A DNA stretch of 64,000 bases from Pagrus major (taxonomy: Eukaryota > Chordata > Actinopteri > Spariformes > Sparidae). The notes under the pieces are model-generated. The model made no database searches. It was not told the DNA's origin and saw only the letters and a program-made list of their open reading frames with translations. Below, one piece after another: positions 35,744 to 48,900 of this stretch. Location: positions 16,509,466-16,573,465 of the forward strand of contig NC_133236.1 of the NCBI RefSeq assembly GCF_040436345.1, written 5' to 3'. Position 1 is the first letter of the stretch; the number at the start of each line of letters is the position of its first letter. A program made the position numbers and the translations under genes.

Positions 35744-36909
35744 TCAAACATAAGACTCCTTGGCATAAGACAATTCCTCAAACACAGGCTGGCTACATCT
35801 CCGTGACACAACCTCACGATGAGCAGCGGACACAGACTCAGACATAGCTCTCTGGCGGAAAGGCTGCTGCCGCTCGACGATGTTGCCGTTGTTCTGTGCT
35901 GCTTGAGCAAAACAGTCTATGTACTGGTCACCAGAGCAGGGAGGTGGGAAGTCATAATTTACAGAAGATGGACGGGACCTTCTCTCAAACTCTACGGCAT
36001 CGTGTACAGTCATTGATCCATACTGTGGAGGAAGACCGGCGTTCTGCAGTGCGTGCTTGTACGGTGGAGGCCTGCAGGGCATCCTGCTGTCCGCGAGCTT
36101 AAACACTTCGATGGCAGACAGAGGGCGCGGTTTGTGCAGGAGCTCAGCTGGTGGATCTGCTTCACTTTGAGAGTCCTCCTGGAGAGTTTCACAGGGGAAG
36201 GAGTTTTCTTTCTGAATGTCTTTCTTCAGGCTGCTCCTGCTGAAGGCCCCTAAGCTCTTGGTCCTCATGAGGACTTTACTGGTGATTCTCATGGACTGTG
36301 AACGCCTCTTCTCATCTGAAATCGGTCTGGGAATTTCCTGCTGAGCCTTTGCAGCTATCGAAGGCTGGTTGATGCTGTTTGATCTCCTGGGGCAGGATGG
36401 CGACCCCACAGGGGAGCTGGTGAAGACAGACCCTTCTGACTGATTAGAGGCAGCGCTCTCCAGAGAAGAGCACGAGCAGTCCTTAGCACGACTCCCTGCC
36501 ATGTATGGCTCCATGTTGGAGCTGCTGCTCAGTTTTGGAAAAGACAACACCGGCCTCACTCCACTCCGTCCTCTGAGCAGGAAGGAGTCATCTGAGATCT
36601 GCTTTTTCAGAGGCTGCTCCTCAAAGTCTCTCCTCTCAACCGAGCAGTCGTCATGGCTCCTGGCATGGCTGCACAGGCTCTGGAGATCAGGTGAGAGGAG
36701 GATGATGGGCTCAGAGCAGCGGCGGTTAAATGCTGGCTTTGTGTCAAAGTCAGCATCAGCTGGCCAAATGGAGGCGGTGAAGCTGGGACTGAGGGAGGAA
36801 GATGACCCGATCTCTCCATGTGTGGAGCTGGCACTCTCTCCGGCCTCTCCATCTCCATCTGGGTCGGTGCTGTCGTACGCAGAGTCGTGATGCTGAGAGG
36901 ACAGTGAGT
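35744..36909 (-). CDS. tagap: tagap last coding exon (Ser-rich C-terminal tail)
   Basis: This 1,166-nt exon begins after acceptor cactctgcag. It encodes DSLSSQHHDSAYDSTDPDGD, two basic RRCS[EQ]P motifs (542-547 and 849-854), several Ser/Pro-rich stretches, RPPPYKHAL and the final YAKESYV, then TGA at 35744-35746. The tail is disordered, Ser-rich and probably phosphorylated. The 3'UTR follows, with AATAAA candidates at 35,049-35,054 and 35,003-35,008. Confidence 0.92.
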
Positions 36910-39900
36910 CTGCAGAGTGGGGAAAAGGAAGACATGATTAGGATCTTTAATTTTTACTATTTTTATACCAGGCTATTTCTATTTCATTTCATCTACAACA
37001 TTCACGTCTCTGTAAAAGGGCTTAATTTTGTAGTTACTAGAAGGAGCAATATCTAAACTTTGAGAAACACACATCTCCTTTTTTTGATTCCGAATTACTA
37101 CATGATACATCATTTTGGCAATTCGTCTCCTAATATGCTATTTGTGTTACGTAAAAATTCTTGTTCCCTCAACATATCAAGCTTGAAATCAGGGTTAGGT
37201 TAACAAATTATGGAGGAGGATGTTGTGAAAGTCAAGTGGAGAGTCCCCCCCACGCCTCAATAAATTTCATACAGTCCCTAAATGGAGATAATAGAGACGA
37301 TAATAAGAGATTTGAGTGATGTATAAATGTACCTTCATCCGTATCCAGCAGATTTGGGATATTCTCTCCAAGTATCTCACAGTTCTCAATCAGGAACTGA
37401 GTTAGCTCTGTGACCTGCAGCAAATCAGATAAAAGAAACTTGATTAGTAAAGTTAACAATATCAAAACTAAAACTTAAAATTAGATGAAGAATCATTAAA
37501 ATTAAAGCTGATATTTAGAACAGACGCACTACTGCTCTTCATTTGGTCCTGATGGTGTGTTTTTTATTAGCATTTAAGAGCTAACAAGAGTCTGTGCAAG
37601 AGTATCCTTATCTCTCAAACCTTTTGAGGTTTTTCTGCACTCTGAACCACAAAGCTTCAAAGCAGCAGAAGTGCGAAAGCTTACTCATAACAAGACTCTC
37701 TACCTTTTCAAGCTTCTCCTTCTGCTCATCCAGCGGGGTGCAGTCCAGCTGCAGCAGCGTGGGGGCGATACACACCGCCAGGTTGTAGGCGTCCATCTTG
37801 TTGGTGTCAGCACTCTCGACGATGTGATGGAGGACGCAAACAAGATGCTGCAGGAGGAGTTTGTTTGCCACCGTGAGCTGGTCTACCACCCTGAGGGGGG
37901 AAGGAAGAAAAGAAAGGAGAACAGGAAGAAGACGTTAGCTTGGCACACTTTTTTCATTTAACACTTCTTCCTTCTTTTAAACAGAAGACAGACTAAAAAA
38001 AGAGAAGTGGTTTGTGTTCGACCTACATATGTCGGACATTGTGAATGCTCTTTGTATTCCAAACTCCATTCAAAATATCATCTATTTACGTTGGACCACA
38101 TAAAACACCAAGCGATCTCCTTTCATATACAAATGTACAAGCTGAGGGTCACAGTTGCAGGTAAATGGCACTCTCTGGACTCATTAGCAGGCATTGATTA
38201 CTTACTTTGTGATTTCCAGAGCTCTCTGCTGGGGGTCTTTGTTATCCAGAGCCGTCATCCAGGTGTCATAAAGTTCAGATGCCAGCAGGCTGCCAGGAAG
38301 TTCCTTCAGAAAGCTCTGCAACAAACAAGAGAGGTAGGATGATGAGACACAGTACTTATTTGTTATATTATAGCAGATTACATATGAGAAGTACAGTGGT
38401 GAAAAGTTACAAGATAGTATAGTTACTCAAGTGCTATATTTAAGTAAAATTTTTAAGGTATTTTATTTCCACTTTATACTACTTTCTACTTCTACTCAGC
38501 CACCACTGCTTTTAATCTCTGATGACTTGTATCAGGGTTTCTACACTGTGGTCTTGCTAGTTTAACTCAAGAGATACGAGTACTCTTCCGCCACTGTGGT
38601 AGTGGTAGTACGGTAACAGCAGCTGCAGCTGTAGTAGTTGTGGTTGTGGTACAGTGGCAGTGGTGATGGCCGAATTAACGTAGTAGGAGCATCTGTTGTC
38701 TAAGTAGCTAAATTAGGTGTAGCAAGTACTGGTGTAAGGAACGTACTTTGAGCAGCCCGACGAGCAGGACGACAGGTTGACCCTCCATGTCCACCTCCTG
38801 GCCGTTGTTCAGCTGCTCCCTGATGTCCCTCATGTTCTTGTTGTTGCACGGCTTCCGAAACACTCCCTCTGTCGACGGCCCTTTCTTCCTCAGCAACACC
38901 AGCATCTCCTAGTGAAGCGACGGGGGCAAAGGGTAGAGAAGGAGAGGTGAGAAGCTGTGTGTGTTGGGTGCCTGTCGAGTTGATGCTTATCAACCTCATG
39001 CTCAGCTCATGCGCTCGCATGGTTTCCTGCCATAATGAGTTCTTAGAATCACAGCTAAAGGTCAAATAAGTAGGTGCTTGATCATTGTTCGTGCTCACAA
39101 AGGATCTTCAAAAGATTTTTGAAAAGACACACAAATCTTCAGGACAATAATTTATTCTGTTCATGTCAACCAACAAGCTAACGTTATGTTAATGCAGTAA
39201 CCATGCTCTGATGGAGGCAACTAGGCCAAATCACTTGCATGTTTGTTGACATGGCCGGAACAAATGGGTGAAATTGACATTAGGCATCCTTTTCCTGAAG
39301 AATTGTGTGTGTGCTTCCTTTATACCTTTGGGAATTTAACAGCTGTCCTATATCCCTTAAAACAAGACAGCAAACTTTAGGAACAACCAGACAGCGAGGA
39401 ATAAGAACGACTTTTTATTCTGCAAGTAAGCAGTTCAGAGAAACTTGACTGGCAAGAGGATGTGTTGAGATGATTGATGTGACATTTAACATAGAAACTT
39501 GACTTACTGCGACTGGTTTGGGAAGTGAGCACTCGTCTGGGCATATCTTGCAGAGGGGCTGTCCAAACAGCTGTGGCTTGGTGTCTGTATCAGATCGGCG
39601 TGCTTTGTTGATGAAACTAGAGCCTTTTCTGATCCTCCGCACCAGGCTCCACTTGTTTTCTGATGGGAGCAGAAATGTTTCATACATCAGCTTATTCAAA
39701 ACATTATATCATATTCACAGAATTTATCTATTGGCAGAATCTAGTGCAACACAGCAACAAAGAAACACAGATGTGCCAATATGTGTCAAAAACTGTTCTT
39801 CACTGCACTCTTATCATTAGCTTCATTTCCTTTTCTGTTTCTGTGGTTGTTCAGCCTCATGTTGACACACATGGCACCATTAATGAGCCCCTCCCTTCGG

Positions 39901-42900
39901 GGGCGAACTGACACTTTCAAACTCACCAATGGGCTGCTGCGGCCTCTCCTCCTGGTTATTCAACTGTTTTGGCAGAGCAGAAGTCTTTGCATCGCCCTGG
40001 CAACAAAATAAAGAAAAGGCAATGTGGTGACGAGTGTGCAAGTGGAACAAGAGCATGCAAAGGGGAACTAAGGGAGTTTTTTTCAATCGGCGGCAATGCA
40101 ATGCTCGCCCTACACGCCTGCTAACACGTGAATGAGTTAGAGTGAATTATTCATACTACAGAAGCCAACAACCAATCACATGTATCAGTATTCGTTATCT
40201 TCAAGTATGAAATCTTATCGCTTTAGTATTTTTGCAGCTAAAAGTGTAAGCATTTCAGAAGCATAAAAACTGTCTAGTGTCCATTTAGCATAAGTGGAAA
40301 GGCGTAGCTGCTTTCATAAACAGTTGTTTCACTTCAACATCTTTTAATCTCAAGACACCAGAGAAAATGTGTATTTTACTTACATCAAGTGGAAACTCAA
40401 TGAGTTGTTCCATGCCACCTCCTGTTAGAGTTTTAGTCTAGAAGAGAGACGGAGACAGAGAGAAAGACTATTTAGTAAGAGCTCTTTTTAAAAAAAAAAA
40501 AAAAAAAAACATTGGTTTGTTTTGGACATGGTGAAGTGATCGCTGAGAGACTCACTGTGATGCTGCCACTCAACACCTTCATGAGGACGTCTGGAGGTGA
40601 AGAAGCACAACCAACCCTCGCGTTTGCGTCTTTAATTTTTCTACGATGACAAAAGAAAATTGCCTTCAAAATCTTTGCACCCTCTGCCTGAGTATTCACA
40701 TTTCTTTGTCCGCATTTTGCTTTAAAATAACCACACAAAAACGTCTGTTTTTATAAGTTTTTTGAGTGTCAACCCGGCAGTGGAGCGAAATAATCCAATG
40801 ATGCACATCGCGACACAATCGACACTGCTCTTCCAGATTTAAAAATGTTATCTTGCTGTACTCGACTCTACGTTATCTAATACATTCATTATCATTTTTA
40901 AAAATGCAGTTGAACCGATAGTTATATTGACTTAGCTGATAATCATGTACTTCCTGCAGCAATACTATATCGTCAACATTGATCATATAGCTCAGCTGCC
41001 GTCTAACTTATCAATTATGAGATTTGAAAGGATATTTAAAGCCATTTGTAGACAACACATATATTTTTAATAATTCTGTTTCTTACCTGTGAAGTGTATC
41101 TAACCAGCGTTCTTTTACCTCAGGCGACCTGTCGGCAAAATAACAGCATGGTATGAGTTACTAATCCACAGAGAGAACCAAACAGGCCACGCAGAAACAG
41201 TGGGAGGAATGAGTCGAAGAGCGCACCCACAGTCTCTTTTAACAACTCCGGTGGAAAGTGTAACTCAGTCATGGGAACAGGAAGCAGCGTCACGGCGGGC
41301 CCCCAGCCAGATACCTTCCACTTCCTCCTAGACTCAACTCGCTGTGGTTTGTTGTCCATCAGTGGAAACAAGACGACGACACAGATATGTGAACCTACAC
41401 GCTCACCTGAAGGGGGTCACGTTTTGATAGCTTGACCTCATTAATGCCAGGCAGTTCGCAGTGCCGCGGCACACGGTTTCTCGTAGGCTCCACAATCACC
41501 TTCATTTGTGTGAGAAGGAATGAAACTTTCACACACTGAATCATTACCAGAGACAACTCGTCCAATCACGTCTCGTTTTCAAACAAAACAACTCAGAACC
41601 CATCAGGGATTCATCATTTTGGAAGTCAAAAACAGCTTTATGGTTTTATTAATTACTTTGCGAGAAACGTGGGAGTGCATGAAAAACACGAATGACTGCA
41701 TTTCTCAACTGCAGTCATTTATAACCTTTGATGAGGCCAACATGCCATTTACTGAGGAGATACATATACTTTCATTCCTTTAAGTTGATCATAATGTCTG
41801 GAAAAAAGATCAAAACAGTTTTTCTCCTGTGCTTCATCTTTATTGTAAAGGCCAGTACTTCCAGATAGTCAGTTGATGTTAATCCCCTGACACGGAGATT
41901 GGTTTGGCGGCCAGCTCCGCACTTCCTATTTTGCAATCCCATGTGATGCTGCAGGACGACTTTCTCTTTGCTACTTCCCTGTTTTCATGTAGGTCACAAA
42001 TCATATGACCGTTTACAACAAGTGTGAATATTTCAAGAACAGCCTCAAATGTCATTTGTCATATGACTGACAAAAAGAGACGGTCAAACAGAAAGTTTGT
42101 TTCAAAACAGAAAATTTATGTGTGTGTGCTTATTTGTGTTACATGAAAACAATTTGACCTCAAGACCTTTAAAGAAATAGTTTAAATGAGTTTAGTCTTT
42201 ATTAGGAACACATTAGCTTCCACAAAGAGTTCACTAATCTTTCTGGGTTTTTGGAAACACAACAACAACAAAAATACTGATGTAAAAATCTGTCTGGTTA
42301 ATATGAAGCTACAGCCAGCAGCCAGTTAGCTTAGCTTAGCTTAGCACAAAGGCTGGAAACAGTGGGAAACAGCTAGCCTGTCTTTGAACGAAGGTAAAAA
42401 AAAAAAGAAAATTGTTTTCCCATTTACATGTGCCGGCTCGGCTTAAATCAGTTCGACTCGGTATGTCAAATGTGTAATCCTGCTGACAAACCAACCAACC
42501 GACAAGCAGACGCGGGTGAAAACATAACCTCCTTGCGGGAGCAACCTGGTTGATCACCGACCAATTAATAGTTTCCAGTCTTTGTGCTAAGCCAACTAGC
42601 TTTTGGCAGCAGCTTCATATTTAGACATGAGAGTGGAAGCTAATAAGTTTGACTGGCAATGTATTGAACTAATTAAAATAAACCTTTTGTGCTTCAATGT
42701 GTAAAATGTATAAAAGTTATTCCAACCGGCACAAAAACATATCATCTAGTTAAAAACCCACATCAGTCCTGTCAACTGTGACTCAGATAGCAAACTAATG
42801 TTAAAAACACAAACAACAGGAACAAATGACTAACTCTGCACACTTCCCTACCGTATCAGTAGTGAATTTGATTCTTAAAGTGGATATTAGTTGAAGTATC

Positions 42901-45900
42901 TGCAGCTGACGGTTCGTAGCTATGTGAGATGTTCGCTGTCTCTAGAGGGTATAATGATGACAGCTCTGACAGCAGGTCCGTATTGCACATGAAGAACTAA
43001 AAATATCACAATTTAGATTAAAACTGAATGATTTCCACTTTTGAAAAAAATCAAGATTGCGTCTTTTGTTCAAATTGCCCAGCCCTAAGAAAAAAACCTA
43101 TCAACCAAAATGTAATTTGAGGTGACATCCCCTCCTCGTCACATCCGGTGAAAGCAGGTTTAGGGTGCCACAGATACTCACAGGCGCACGCATATAATTG
43201 TGCTTGAGCACGTGTATCCAAGCACATGTATCAAATTACTTAACATGCTGTCATTTGTATGCGAGTCATCGCCTGTGAGTCGTGCGTGCGTGCTCACCTA
43301 AAACACACCAAACAAAAGGTAAGAGCCCAGGCCAAGACGAGGGTCACCCTGAGGTCAATATCCCCCATTGTTCCCTCCTCATCCTCCGTTTCATCTTCAA
43401 AACCGTGAAGCCAGATGTCCTGGAGGCTCACTCGGTGCTTCAGACGGTAGCCGGCGTTCGACCTGTTACAAAAGAAGCAGAAAGAAAGGCAAAGGCCATT
43501 TAAATAGTCCTTTCTGTTTCCATGTGACACAGTATTTTCCCCAAGATTTAAATGGTTTCAGTTCCATAAATTTCTGCCTCATAGACTTGATTTTTTTATT
43601 TTCATTCATCCCCTATTTGTGACAAAGTTGGAGCTGAGAATAGAAATAAAAGGTGTGCTTTATCATGTAATAGCTTGTTTTGACACACATTTCTAGAAAT
43701 TTGTCAGTGCAGCAAGATGACTACAGGCTGAACACAGAAATAAAAGGTGTGATTAAACATGAAAGTGCTTGAAACACATGTCTATAGAAATCATTTGCAC
43801 AAACACAAAGAAATTCCCTTTCACAGGAGTTGGATATTGATCTCTGTACATGTAAACACGGCGAGGATGCATGTTGATTGTGAAGGATAACAAGACACAA
43901 ACTCATTGATGCTCATTGATTCGTGGTCATCAACTCGGCGCAGCAACATGATGACAGGCTGAAGATAGAAATAACAAGGGTGATTTAATATGTAAGAGCT
44001 TGAAACAGTCCACAGAGTCCACAGAAACTTATAAAAATGAATGGATAATTGATTTCCTTACATGAAAACATGGTGAGGAACACTAGTCCGTGGTGCAAAT
44101 GTTGATTGTCAAGGATAAAGAGAGAAAATTGTTGATAAGGAATTCACGTTTCAAGAGAGCTCAAGAGATGTCAGCTTTAACAGCTGTTGATGTGCAGGGC
44201 TAAATTGGAGTCTGCACTCAAGGTTACTAAACTGTTGTGTCCTTTGTGCCCTTGAAAGGTAGGCGTCGAGAGATGAAGAGGTGGAGCCAAATTAATTGCT
44301 TTTGAAAATTGTGTGAGAACAGCTTCCACACAATGTGACTCATAAAATAATAGAGGGAATCATTTTTTTCCAACTACACCTCCATACAGCCTCACATCAT
44401 GTTTTAACAGCATTTGATCGTGACCTGCTGACCTCTGCGTGTTTGCAGCAGAAGCCTGATAACTGGATCCAGTAGTGCTGATAAATTGGAAGGTGGAAAA
44501 AAAGGGGGGAGGGATTCAAGAGGTGTTAGGGTATAGAAATAGAGAGGGAAGTGACACACAACTGACCAGAAGTAATATATAGAAAGGCTGTGAGAAACAC
44601 ACATGGATGGATTAACACACTTTCCTGGGGGAAATGGGAATAGAAGGCACCCACTCACGCAGTCTGCATTATTACATGTTACTTTCAAAGTAAAGCTATG
44701 TTATATTTTTTCTGATTTCAACCAGTACTGGAACACTACCAGTCTACTACCAATTTTCGTAGGTATATTGTTGCAGTAGTGTCTCATCGTCTCTTGCATT
44801 ATCATTCTCCTCATTGTCAAAAGACTCTATACGTTTTGTATAATATCGAATATTTCCTCTTTACTCTTTTTCTGACAGTTTCTGACCTGTTCACTCATAC
44901 AGAAGGCAGCTAGCTCTGGTGAAGAGCCTCAGATTGGATTACTGAATGAACCCTAACTCTCAGCAAGAAAGTGAAAATGTGTATCTAGAGGCTTTCATAA
45001 GTACAGTTGATCTTGTGATATACTGATGATTATCCCAAACTAATTTGCACATGTTGATAACGAGCCTTGGGGAAAATGATAGAACATGAGCTTATTTGTC
45101 TAGATTTTAGAAAGCTCCCTTTATAGCCAGAGAAGCCTACTCCTCATGATCTGTAAACTGAACTTGATGAGTAAAATTGTCATGAACACTGAATAATACA
45201 GTAATCATCTGTTGAAGTAATGAGTGCACATATATATAGACTCAAAAGACTCCGAAGTCGTGTTTATTGTATCATGCAGCTCCAGCTGTGCGCACCTACT
45301 GGAACAGTGGGCAGGTTGTGGTACAGAGATGACTGTGACCTCCCACTCAAGTGTGATAAAACTTCCACCGGCTTTGACAAACAATCTGACTAACGTGAGC
45401 AGCAACTTAAAGCTTGTTTGTGTTCACTTGTTCATATTAGATTGTCATGACACTAATGACACTAACTTCAGCTGAGGCTGTGTTGAAATTACTTTTTGAA
45501 ATCGAATTGTTTTCAGTGAATACCGTCGACTCTCATGTGACTCCCCTGAAAGGGAACCACCACGCTCTCTTCTTCTTCTTATCAGAGTGACTGAACGCAA
45601 ACAGTCCGTGCTCGGAGATTCCCCAACAGTCCGAGTATACGGTCCAAAAATACACTTTATGTTTTCACTTCCTCTTTCACTCTCCCATTCCAACTGTACA
45701 CATCTATGACATTTTTCAGTAAAAACCTTACTGAAACACCCCTTCAGCATTTTCAGTTGTATTTCCATTATTTGTTTTTGAGTTTCTGTCAGTTAATTCA
45801 GTAATTTCCCAGTGGTATTTTTTTGTTCCGTTGACACTGATTTCCTGCACATTTTACTGAAAATAACTGGTAATCACCATATTTTGAGGTATATACTGTA

Positions 45901-48900
45901 TATGAATAACTTCTCACTTCAGTTTAGCAAAGACAATGACATCACTGAAGAGGAACAGGTGTCTCTCCTTGGTCTTCGAGCCCTCGGTGACCTGAACGCA
46001 CTCATCCAGCAGCAGCTCTCCGTTCTCGCTGGTGAGGCCGAGGACGAATGGACTCTGCTCCACAGAGACCCAGCAGGAAGCCTCCTCCCTGAGTGAGAGG
46101 ACACACACAAGAGGAGGTAGGTGACAGGGACAACCCACTGTCTGTGACTTAGCAGGCAAGCTACATGTAGCTAGCAGGTAAATATGACACTCTAACGTTA
46201 GCCAAAACCGTTTTATTCGTAAGCATAATGACTGAAAGCTGTGGAAAACAGTTAGCCTAGCCTGGTTTTTATTGGATTACTTTAGACTTTGGTTTTTGTA
46301 CTGAATAAACAAACTAGACATGACAAAAAAAATCTTATGAAGAGTGGTGTAGTTTGTGGATCTAAATCAGTTAGCAGTTAGCAAGTCTGTGAGGCTTTTG
46401 AATTGGTTACCACAGGCTTAAGATATTTACACGTTTTGTTCTGCGACATAAAATACATCATTAAATGCCCCTTGATTGAATTATAAATCAAAAATGGCAG
46501 TTGCTAACAAGTGGCTAAATGAGACTACACAGCACGGAGACTCATCTACTTACTTATTCGTCTTTACAGGCCGACTTAAGTTACAAACTATTTTAACTCT
46601 AATTTGCAACTTGGCATGGATCAGTTTATAGAAAACATGTATAGTAATTGTGTAGTAAGAGGGTTAGTGGTGGTGACACATATTGCATACATTTTGCATA
46701 TGCACCTTATAAAAGCAGATGACATAAGAACTGAATAGGTATTCGTGGAGCTGCCTCGTAGCTGCCATAAGGGATTCACTGCTAACACAAAAAATGTGTT
46801 AGAAAGTTCATAACAGATTCATCACCACACCACATTACTCCAAGACAATTTGTTCCTGGAATTTCATTTTTACAAAAGATGGGAGCGATTATAACTCATT
46901 TTAATTCAAAGCAGCGATATCATGAGTGCTGAGCTGTCTACATCAGTGATCACTTATTTAACCTCTTTAGAATAAAGCAGTGTGCTCTCGACCCCTCAGC
47001 ACATGTGCTACGAGTCTATAATAATCATTTATATACGATAACTATAAAACTCTCATTCGAATAAATGTCCAAGACTCAAAAAGGTTAACCAATTAAGTTT
47101 TTTTGTGTAGCTGAACATTGTTGTTTTTCTTCTTTTCTTTCCCATCAATCATGTCATGAACCAACCATATATGTTTTATGACCTGTTGGAGGGGTTTCAG
47201 CCATCACAGTGGGATGTCCCCACCATTACCCACAACTCTCAAAACTGCATCTGTGCATTTGACACCTATTGTTTGTCTCATCTTTTTGCAGGTGTGACAC
47301 TGGAAACTGCTAAACACCAGCAAGAACACCATGCAAGAACTCAAAAGGCAGAAGTTACTGATGTTGTGCTTTAGCAGCTGGATGATCACAGATTCACGAA
47401 GAAAGACCCATCACTTGTTTTGTAAAATAAACACTCACTGACTGTAATACGTCTGCAATCCTTTTCAAAATACCACAGAGAGGGTGGAATCATGTTTTAA
47501 TTTGAGGTAAAATGTCAGATCGGTGTCTAAAGGCATGGATCAATATCATATCAATAACCTCATATGACTTTTATTATCACCATCACAGGGGAAGACACAG
47601 GTATTACCCGTCTTAAGCTTGTTTATTTGTTTAGCTGAAATGAACGGGAACGAACTCAGGCAGTTTTCTTTATGAATAGCATTGACTTTAGCTTTCATTT
47701 CTTGATTTTACCTCTCATGTCACTTGATATCTAACACAACATATCTAATAATAAAACAAACTGTAGTGTCTCAAAAGGTTCACTGTGCATCAAGTCAACA
47801 CACAAGTCAAGATATCCACTAGAAGTAAGAGTTGTTTGCTCTGAATGATTATGAAACTAAGTTTGGTCACTGCTCTTCCCACTGACTCTGGGTTCAGGGC
47901 AGAAATTCAAATAGTTGTAGCGGAGGTACTTTCCCTCTTAGCCTCATGGCCCACTGAAGATGACACATAAAATCCCGGCAAATCGATCAGTAAGAGAACT
48001 ACAAAGTCCAACTAAAATGTAAGATTAAATGCAGAAGAACTACTAAGATCTTTCACTTAAGTACAAGTAGCAGAGTAGTAACATGTAAACATTTTACAAT
48101 CAAATGTATTAAAAGTATAAGCGTCAAAATACACCAAAAGATTACACATTTATCAATACTACGTTGTCATCGATCACAATGATTAAAGAAGTCTTTTGTG
48201 TGGTTCTGAATTGAAGCAGTTATGAAAGCTTAAAACACACTATTTACCACTGCCTTCATTCAATTACTACAACCTATAGAAGTAGTTGACCATTTTTAGG
48301 AATACGCATATTCACAACATTGCCAAAAGTTAGATGAGAAGATCAATACCACTCTCATATCTGTCTGTTAAACATGAAGCCACCAAGCAGTCAAGAGACA
48401 GTTATTGTTAGCTTAGCTTACCAGCTATCCTCACTCTATTCAAATGTAAAAAATTTTAAAAAATGACGAGGGTAAGGGTTAGGGGTTCATATACAAACTT
48501 GTCGTTTATACATTTTTTGTTACATTTAGACTTAACTTGGGTAAGCTAACGTTATCCATCTTCTGGCAGTAGCTTCATATCTATAGACAGCTTTGAGAGT
48601 GGTGTTGATCTAATCTAACATTCACTAATTATTACTATGATGTATAACATTAATCAATACTATGTTGTGAACAATCAGAAGTGTGGTTTTGAATTTAAGG
48701 AGTTTGAAAGCTTATAACACACTATTAACCATTACCATTACAAAAGACATCCATGAGACAGTTATTGTTAGCTTAGCTTACCAGCTATCCTCAGTCTAAG
48801 GTCACAAAAAACAAGGGTATGGGTCAGGGCTTCATAATAGCCCCGTAAAACCACAACTTGTCATTTATACGATTTGGTTTTTGTTACATTCGGACACAGC

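Noticed and set aside
36501..36890. 129-codon plus-strand open frame
   Set aside because: It is the antisense shadow of the tagap last exon, whose minus frame is continuous and matches TAGAP.
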